Below, in pieces: positions 57,090 to 64,000 of a stretch of DNA of 64,000 bases. Source of the DNA: Ridgeia piscesae (lineage: Eukaryota > Annelida > Polychaeta > Sabellida > Siboglinidae); the NCBI GenBank assembly GCA_025642075.2, contig JAODUO010000120.1, positions 128,501 to 192,500 on the forward strand, in the 5' to 3' direction. The notes under the pieces were generated by a model. It saw only the letters and a list, made by a program, of their open reading frames with translations, had not been told where the DNA came from and made no database searches. Position 1 is the first letter of the stretch, and every line of letters begins with the position of its first letter. Made by a program: the position numbers and the translations under genes.

Positions 57090-59560
57090 TCTTTGGACAA
57101 ACTTGCATTTTAGTTGTAAATGTGTTTCTATTAAAATTACCGAAGGGATTACAATACGATATCAATACCAGCGTACATGTTGTGGCAAACGTGTCATCTT
57201 TTACAACTGTATCAACAGTTATTGAGAATTGTGAATGTCATGTAACATTTTCTGCCATATCTCAAAGTGATATCATCCAAAATCAGGCCTTCAATAAAGA
57301 ACAAAATGTCATACAAATTCTGGCTAGCAATCTTGTATATGGCCACTGAAGGTTCATGTTAGACTATGATGTTCTTCTACATTCCTCGATATGCCAGATA
57401 TGTGATAACATTGCAAAGCTTACAGCATTATTTGTGATATCACTGTTTTTACTGAAGGGGTGAGCACACATACATTACCATAACATTATTATATTTTATC
57501 CAAGGTGTATGACATTTGCATATGATGTGGCATACATGCAACGGATTATAACAATATCAAAACGAGTGTAATATCATACGAATTGTGGACTGTTTCTACC
57601 ACGTCTGAAAATGAAATCCTCGTCATTTAGACTCTCAACAAAATAATACAATCACTTAAATTCCTAGCTAACTATCTTGTGTATCCTCACTGAAGGTTAC
57701 TATTGAACCATAATGTTGGTCTACATGTATAGGGTTTACAAATATGTGAAAACAATGCATAGCACACAGTACTCTGTGTGAATTTTATTTTATAATAATT
57801 TTATATTTCCGCCATAACTGTATTTCTATGGAAATTACTGAAAGGGTGGCCACACACAATCAATATAAAATAATTATCGTCTGTCCCATGAGTACAACAT
57901 TTGTATGTGGATTGTATGACACGTTTTGTCGCATCTCAAAATGAAATCATCGACATTCAGGCTTCCAACAAAAGAACAAAAGAACAGAAATGCCTGGCTG
58001 ACAATCATATGTATTGTCATTGGGTGTTCTATTTGAACAAGAATATTGATTTACATCCACAGATATGTAAGATATGAGATAGGAATGCAAAACGCCCAAT
58101 ATTATTTGTGAAATCAAGCTTTTAATATTTGTCTCACTGCAGCCGTAACTATTTTCTATGGAAATGACTGAAAGTAGAAATCATTATTAAATTGTTAGTA
58201 TATGACTCAGATGTATAACGGTTGCATATATTGTGGCAGAAATTACGTATGTTTATATAACTTTATAAACTTGTGTTAATATATTGAGGATTGTAGATTG
58301 TATCTCAAAATGCCACCATCGACATTCCGGTTTTCAACAAAAGTTGGAATTTATGTCTAATTACCTTGTGTATATTCAAGGTTCTCATTGCAACATATCA
58401 GTCGACAGGCCTAGATATTGTAAATGTGCCACTATATTGCAGTATCCACAATTGTGTGTGTGTGTGTGTGTGTGTGTGTGGTGGGTGCGTGCGTGCGCGT
58501 GTGTGTGCGTGTGTGTGCGTGTGTGTGCGTGTGTGCGTGTGGTGTATGTGAAATTATTGTTTTTAAACTGTTTCCCATTTTCCTATGGAAATTGCTAAAC
58601 GTCAGGTCACATATAACTCTTCACAAAATCCACAAGTCTCAAGATAGCGCAGTAATGTTGACACTGATATAAATCAATGTGTATTTACTAAATCAATCAC
58701 AACTTGCATTCACCTTGCGCAAACAACAATGATTTTATAATGGGTTGCGAGCGACCACCTCTTCAGTAATTTCCACTCAAAAAAGTTATGGTCGAAATGA
58801 GAACAGCTTTAAAATGAGTGATTTCGCATAGAGTACTGAGTGTTTTGCAGAGCCATACATGTTTTCCATATCTAAAGACGCAGACCACTAGCTTAGTGCA
58901 ATGGGAGTCTTCAGTGAGGATACATCAGCTTGTTAGCCTAAAATGTAAGCCATTTGTTTCATTGTTGAAGTCCTGATTATTGAGGATAATATTTTGAGCT
59001 GCGACAGAAACATTGCCGTCAAAACCGCACTTCTCAAAATATTGAAGTGTTTTTGAGACTTGTATGGCTTGATTGCCACATCATATACAAATTTCATACA
59101 CATGGGACAGACGATAATTATTGTATAATGATTTTTGTGAGCACCCCTTCATAAATTTTGTTTGAAAAACACTTACTGCGGAAATGTGAAAAGGGTTACA
59201 AAATAGTTATTTCACGGAGAAAACTGACTGTTTTGCAATGTTATAACAAATTCCTTATATGTGTATATGTAGACCAACATTCTTTGGCAGTAATAACCTA
59301 CAGTGAGAGAAAAACAATATTTTTGGCAAGGAATTTCAGTAATGTTGTTCTTTATTAGAAAATCTGAGTGATGAGGATTTCATTATCTGATGCGACAGAT
59401 AAAGTACCATAAAATCCACAGTTCGTATGGTATCAAATTTATTTGTATACGGTTTAACGCAGTGCTTGTTTGCTATAGCAATAATGTTATGGTACAGAAT
59501 AATTTGTTTGTAATGGTTTATCTTTAACCAGGCCTACAGTAATTTCCATTTAGCTCAATT
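57090..59560. repeat. Degenerate tandem and inverted array of an unknown 320-360 bp unit
   Basis: Units start near 57120, 57480, 57825, 58145 and 58580 in direct orientation, each with TTTCTATGGAAAT.ACTGAA early and TCTCAAAATGA.ATCATCGACATTC about 110-150 bp later. From about 58740 to 59560 the same units recur inverted: 59100-59160 mirrors 57850-57900 (TAATTATCGTCTGTCCCATG) and 59380-59480 mirrors 57480-57640. So this is a 2.5-kb imperfect palindrome built of tandem units. The unit at 57122-57349 is open for 75 codons; the others are not. Confidence 0.75.
58454..58541. repeat. (GT)n / GTGTGC microsatellite
   Basis: About 25 bp of pure GT, then GTGGGTGCGTGCGCGT and several GTGTGTGC units, inside one copy of the 57-59.6 kb array. 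Confidence 0.9.
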
Positions 59561-59595
59561 CACTTTAGTGTCCTAAAAAAGGACATTCATCATCA

Positions 59596-59597
<2 letters not shown>

Positions 59598-59658
<61 letters not shown>

Positions 59659-59659
59659 A

Positions 59660-59702
<43 letters not shown>

Positions 59703-59754
59703 GACTACTACTACTACTACTACTACTACGACTACTACTACTACTACTACTACT

Positions 59755-59802
<48 letters not shown>
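59598..59802. repeat. (CTA)n then (TAA)n microsatellites
   Basis: About 155 bp of CTA with rare interruptions (CAA, CGA) at 59598-59753, then about 15 TAA triplets (59757-59802). The TAA part is probably the 3' tail of the minus-strand LINE that starts at 59803; the CTA part may have grown out of it. Confidence 0.9.
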
Positions 59803-59803
<1 letters not shown>

Positions 59804-61520
59804 CAAGTTTTATTAGCAACTCAACTGAGTTGGATTCACATTATACAATAACATACAATTAACGCATTGAACATCATAGAATACCAATACATGTGATACC
59901 GTAGTAATCGACTGTATTCTGCGGTGCCGTTTTAACTGGCAATTGTTTAACCCCACGGAATAAAGGAGTTACGGTATCTATTTGGTCTAGTTACTGGTAA
60001 CGGGTACACATTTTCTTGTCTAATATTATATTTGGTATACCTTTTGTCAGGCTGCAGATGATTTAATCTATGTGTGCCGACTTTAATTTTATCAAGATAA
60101 TTTTGACAAAGTCTGTCCCGTCTTACTTTTAGCGTATCGTGGTTAGCGTGCCTAAGTCTCTCCGCGTAATCCAGTCCAGGAAAAATACAATTTAAACCCC
60201 TTTCCTGTACCATTTCTATATTTTCAGATACATTTCGGGGCAAATTAGTGTGCCTTACAGGGCATGCATACTCTAAAACCCGTCGCACAACACTGGCGTA
60301 TACAGTGACCATATATTTCTGTGTAATCTCTGCACGCTTTAACTGATATAACATGTACACTCGTTTACCAACCTTTTCCACAATATTTCCCACGTGTTTC
60401 ACGTGTCAGATCCTGAGAAATGGTCATACCTAACAGTTTGGCATGGCAAACTTGTGCTATATTCCTCCCACCAATTTTTATATTCGGGATAGTGCTTCTG
60501 AAATTGCCTTCTTGTGCCAAACTAATAATTATTTCTTTTGATTTTCTGAATTAATTTTCATGTCATTCTGTTCTGTCCACCTAGCAGCAGCATCAACCGA
60601 CTGGTGTATAACAGATACATCTTTCTGTCGCATATTTCAATTAACATTCTATCATCTGCATACTTATACAATGGAACAATCGTTTTTAAATCATTTATGT
60701 AAACTAGGAAACAGTTAGGTCCAGACAATGTTTCTTGCGGTACTCCCCCATTGGGATGACCAGAACGGGAATATTTATCTCCTATTTTTACTCATTGAGT
60801 TATGTCCAACATGAACCTTGCCATCCATCTTATAACATGTGAGGGCAAACCATACTTCTGTAGTTTTTCTACAAATGATGGTTAATGAGATCAAACGCTT
60901 TGCTAAAATCTAGCAATACAACTCTAACTAACATAAAAACCCAATTTATCGGACACCTTATACAATAAGTATACCATTTTAACAAGAACGTCTGTTGTGG
61001 AGTTTCCGCTTATTCCTGCAAATTACCTAGCATAAATTTCACCTTCAATTGCTTCATCCACCCATTTCATTATTATAGATTCAAACACCTTGGCAGCTAG
61101 TGAGATTGGCCTAATATCGTTTTCAATCGACATAGGTGGGTTAGTTTTTGGCAACGGTGTTTCATTGGCCATTTTCAATTCTATAGGTAGTACACCTTCT
61201 CTTAGTAACTTGTTAAAATAGGAGTTAATGGAGGGGCGAGAACATTTGCATGATTTCCAAATACCCATGCAGGAATGCTCTCAGGCCAAGTAGCCTTGTT
61301 CACTTTAATACTCTCCAAACCTTTAAAAGTAGCGAGTACGCTTATCACATACTGATCCGGTAGTTCTTCGTTAACCGTGAACATCTGATTCTTATTTAAC
61401 CGAAGCAAATGGTAACTTACAAACACAAACTCGTTCATTGTACTGGCCAGTAAACAACAATCACCATCCATTGTTTTGTTAGCAAGACCTTGCATGCATG
61501 AGTTGTCATTTGTTTTAAGA
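59803..61520 (-). mobile_element. LINE with RT domain and (TTA)n tail, frameshifted
   Basis: Minus strand: RT N-terminus (SINSYFNKLLREGVLPIELK near 61190, NDIRPISLAAKVFESII near 61100), then after shifts GGVPQETLSGPNCFLVYIND near 60740 (motif B region) and LYKYADD near 60670 (catalytic Y-A-D-D). The C-terminus follows as one 151-codon frame at 59947-60402: LKRAEITQKYMVTVYASVVR, VLEYACPVRHTNLP, ERLRHANHDTLKVRRDRLC and NRYRNSFIPWG. Upstream, 61202-61495 holds the pre-RT region. The 3' tail is (TTA)n on the minus strand. At least three frameshifts make it inactive. Confidence 0.85.
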
Positions 61521-61919
61521 CAACTGACGATCGTACCTAAATATGTAAAAAGATTGTTAAAGAATAGAAATGAAAGTCAAAATGTAACCACAACAAATGT
61601 ATGCCCGCAGGCATCAATATAACGTATTTAACATTCTAAATGCCATAGGCAGTAGAGTATACTGTGAGTTTTGTGAGGCTATCACCTATTTTCAATGTCA
61701 GGCATCTCATGCAAACATTATGGTGCAATATTCACTCCGAAAAATTATATATATGGTCATTACAGAAAAATAAATTTTTTTAGTGGTTTGTCATAGGCCA
61801 CCCATTTAGCAATTTCACTGAACAAAATATGTGTCATTAAAATGGGGTTAGTGCTAAAAACAGGGACATCACATATTTGTCCACCTATCCAAAAATCACT
61901 ATGAACATCCGCCCCTAAC
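61521..61919. other. No recognisable feature
   Basis: AT-rich spacer between two LINE pieces. It may be the decayed 5' part of the LINE at 59803-61520 or unique sequence. Confidence 0.4.
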
Positions 61920-62060
61920 CATGTACCCGTGTCGAACACGTTTTGCAGCTGAATCTATGTCAAGGTCGTCTGCAAACATGTTTATATTGAAGGATTCAGT
62001 GAATGTCGGCAGAGTATGTAGGTAAAGTAAAAACAGCAGTGGGGATAAGACCGTCCCTTT

Positions 62061-62062
<2 letters not shown>
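61920..62062 (-). pseudogene. Isolated LINE RT palm scrap
   Basis: One minus-strand frame from about 62058 reads KGTVLSPLLFLLYLHTLPTF, then INMFADDLDIDSAAKR. Q/KGTVLSPLLF is RT motif B and FADD is the catalytic motif, separated by the usual 20-25 residues. Only about 47 codons survive. It is cut at one side by the (TA)n tract at 62061. It differs from the LINE at 59.8-61.5 kb, which has its own motif B. Confidence 0.75.
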
Positions 62063-62134
<72 letters not shown>

Positions 62135-62170
62135 CACTATATATATATATATATATATGTAATTAATATG

Positions 62171-62218
<48 letters not shown>

Positions 62219-62239
62219 ATTATATATATATATAATTAT

Positions 62240-62274
<35 letters not shown>

Positions 62275-62275
62275 T
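62061..62275. repeat. Interrupted (TA)n tract of about 215 bp
   Basis: Several TA runs separated by short strings such as TAATATGTAATTA, which occurs in related form more than once, so the tract has internal higher-order repetition. Confidence 0.95.
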
Positions 62276-62974
62276 CAAATGCCAAACATTCGAATGGGCA
62301 TTCGAATAATATTCACATCCGTTAACAAGCCTGATATATATATGGTAGAAACTACCGAAAACGTCTACAGTAGCAAATATTGTGTCTTTGGTCTATAAAA
62401 TCAGAGGTATGGCTTTAATAGGAATATAAATAGCTTAGTCAAATGGGGCTCGGCTTGCTTTTTCTTGCGATAGACGTGTTTTCATGGTGGTATGATAATT
62501 TATATTAGTTTGTGCCTACGAAACACAAACAATCCAATTTTGGCTTGTCCACAGCAAAGGGTAGTATTAAAAAAGATTGTAATTGTAATATTCAGTAACT
62601 GTTAGCTGCTTAACTACATGTTTTAGTCCATTCTATGAATACATACCTATTATTTTATGATGTTCACTAAAATATTCGCATCTATTTTCTTTGCCATATA
62701 TACGTGTATTAGTTGTCCACAAAAGTCATGTATTTTACGTTATCTGCATAATTTATATCATAACTGTGTACCAATGAAGTGCTATCTGATTGGAAAGTAT
62801 GTCTGCTTAACACATATACACGGGGTTGTCACCCAAACACAAAAGCCATAAGCATAGTCAACTTTTCTGATCGTCAGAAGACATCAAACAGCGTCCTCGT
62901 TAAGAATGTATTCTACGTTATCCACTTTTATAATATACATGCTTTCCCCAGTATAGTATCAATCTATACTATAT
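62276..62974. other. No gene recognised
   Basis: AT-rich sequence with only short frames. TATTTTACGTTATC at 62729-62742 recurs in the tandem repeat that follows, so the array may have a decayed third member here. Confidence 0.4.
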
Positions 62975-63640
62975 GAGGGCACCTTGTTTCCTTTGTGAAA
63001 TACAAGTTGTGCATAATATACATACCTAATTTAATCGCGTATGGGTCGATAATACCTCCTGGTGTATTTTACGTTATCCGGTATTCTACGTTATCGCGGG
63101 GAAGGAAGCATTGTAGCACATTCCATGGCGTTCTTACGGCAAAGTTGAGACCAGATCCAAACGAAAGTGGTTCTGCGGCGGGTCTAACACACAATTTGCA
63201 AACTCAAAGATAAGTTTGTATTTAGCAATGCATGCATGACAAACAAATGTGATATTGTACTAGCTAGATTCCCTTCGTAATGAGATACTTTTGTTTTCCG
63301 AGTTTACATTCAAGGTATATTATACGAGATTACCTTATTTATTTTGTGAAATAAAAGTTGTGCATGATATACATACCTAATTTAATCACATATGGTTCAA
63401 TAATATCAAATCATGTATTTTACGTTATCCGGTATTTTACGTTATCGAGGGGAAGGAAGCGTTGTAATATATTCCATAGCGTTCTTACGGCAACGTTTGG
63501 GCCATATCTAAATGAAAGTGGTTTTGCTACGGATCTGACACCCAATTTGCAAAATACAAAGGTAAACTTGTATTTAGCAATGCATGCATGACAAACAAAT
63601 GTGATATTGTACTAATGAGATTCCCTTCACAATGAGAGAT
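62975..63640. repeat. Two-copy tandem duplication, unit 351 bp
   Basis: GTTGTGCAT.ATATACATACC occurs at 63006 and 63357, a period of 351 bp. The whole stretch from about 62975 to 63290 repeats at about 63325-63640. Shared strings include TTTACGTTATCCGGTATT, GGGGAAGGAAGC.TTGTA and AGCAATGCATGCATGACAAA. The copies differ at roughly one base in ten. The corresponding frames (63 to 75 codons) are parallel in both copies, MKYKLCIIYIPNLIAYGSII and the like, but show no known domain. Confidence 0.88.
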
Positions 63641-64000
63641 TACTATCGTATATTTCCACTTAGACTTATTTATTTTGTATCCAAAATGAAGCTATCACTT
63701 GCATCTGTTTTAATTCAGAAATCTGCTTAACAAAATGGTAGCTTGTATCATTCTTGCACAAAGGACATATAAAACATTATAGTAAACATTTATTGATATC
63801 GTAAAATACACGCTTACATATGTAACATTTGAAAGGGAATGCTTTTATTAACCCAAATAGTATCAATTCAAAGAAACGCAAGTGGAATTTATAACAGAAA
63901 CATTTCAACATATTCGGACACGTGCAACATAATACTATGTTTCGGAGGTTCGTGGAATAAATAACGTAGAATGCACATGACTATGTTTTCTGAGTATTTA
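63641..64000. other. Nothing recognised
   Basis: AT-rich sequence to the window end, without open frames or repeats that I could identify. Confidence 0.5.

Overview
The window is AT-rich animal nuclear DNA, most likely from a marine invertebrate (a mollusc or other lophotrochozoan is a guess from repeat style only). The reasons are short GT-AG exons scattered in long introns, many decayed non-LTR retrotransposons of several kinds, DNA transposon remnants, and long microsatellites. No bacterial operon, rRNA, CRISPR array or intact tRNA gene was seen.

Host genes. The clearest is a plus-strand split gene from about 19.2 kb to at least 50.2 kb. Its exons at 19170-19313, 31192-31257, 32263-32433, 38184-38408, 48914-49058 and 49992-50208 read as a signal peptide, a VWA_N-like helical region, a VWFA domain and flanking extracellular sequence, as in the voltage-gated calcium channel alpha-2/delta and CACHD1 family. 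Phases agree at every junction except between 38408 and 48914, where a very short exon is missing or unusually spliced. The 3' part was not found and may lie outside the window. Upstream, 16247-16466 looks like the last exon of another gene, ending in one membrane helix and followed by a poly(A) signal.

Region by region. 1-4.9 kb: mostly featureless, with one 240-bp tandem duplication. 4.93-7.18 kb: a hAT-like non-autonomous element with an 8-bp target duplication, three internal units and a nested MITE. 7.2-10.2 kb: little, apart from one copy of a dispersed repeat (second copy at 17.2-17.8 kb). 10.2-15.2 kb: LINE fragments, including a clean LINE-in-LINE insertion. 20.4-26.3 kb: a large inverted-repeat structure with zinc-finger-like exon remnants in its arms and a Ty3/Gypsy remnant in the middle. 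27.9-31 kb: a MITE and a LINE scrap. 31-50 kb: introns of the VWFA gene, holding a Harbinger transposase remnant, two LINE 3' ends, a 6-kb palindrome (39.9-45.9 kb) with huge CA and GT tracts, and a 1.8-kb element with 138-bp terminal inverted repeats. 50-64 kb: three minus-strand LINE remnants plus a detached RT scrap, a DIRS/Ngaro-like fragment with an SGNH domain, a third palindromic array (57.1-59.6 kb), microsatellites, and a 351-bp tandem duplication.

The overall theme is inverted duplication: three kilobase-scale palindromes plus several near-perfect short hairpins. The two largest palindromes share a minisatellite-like unit and a flanking repeat, so they probably belong to one undescribed family of elements. 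All family names come from recognising motifs by eye; no database search was possible.
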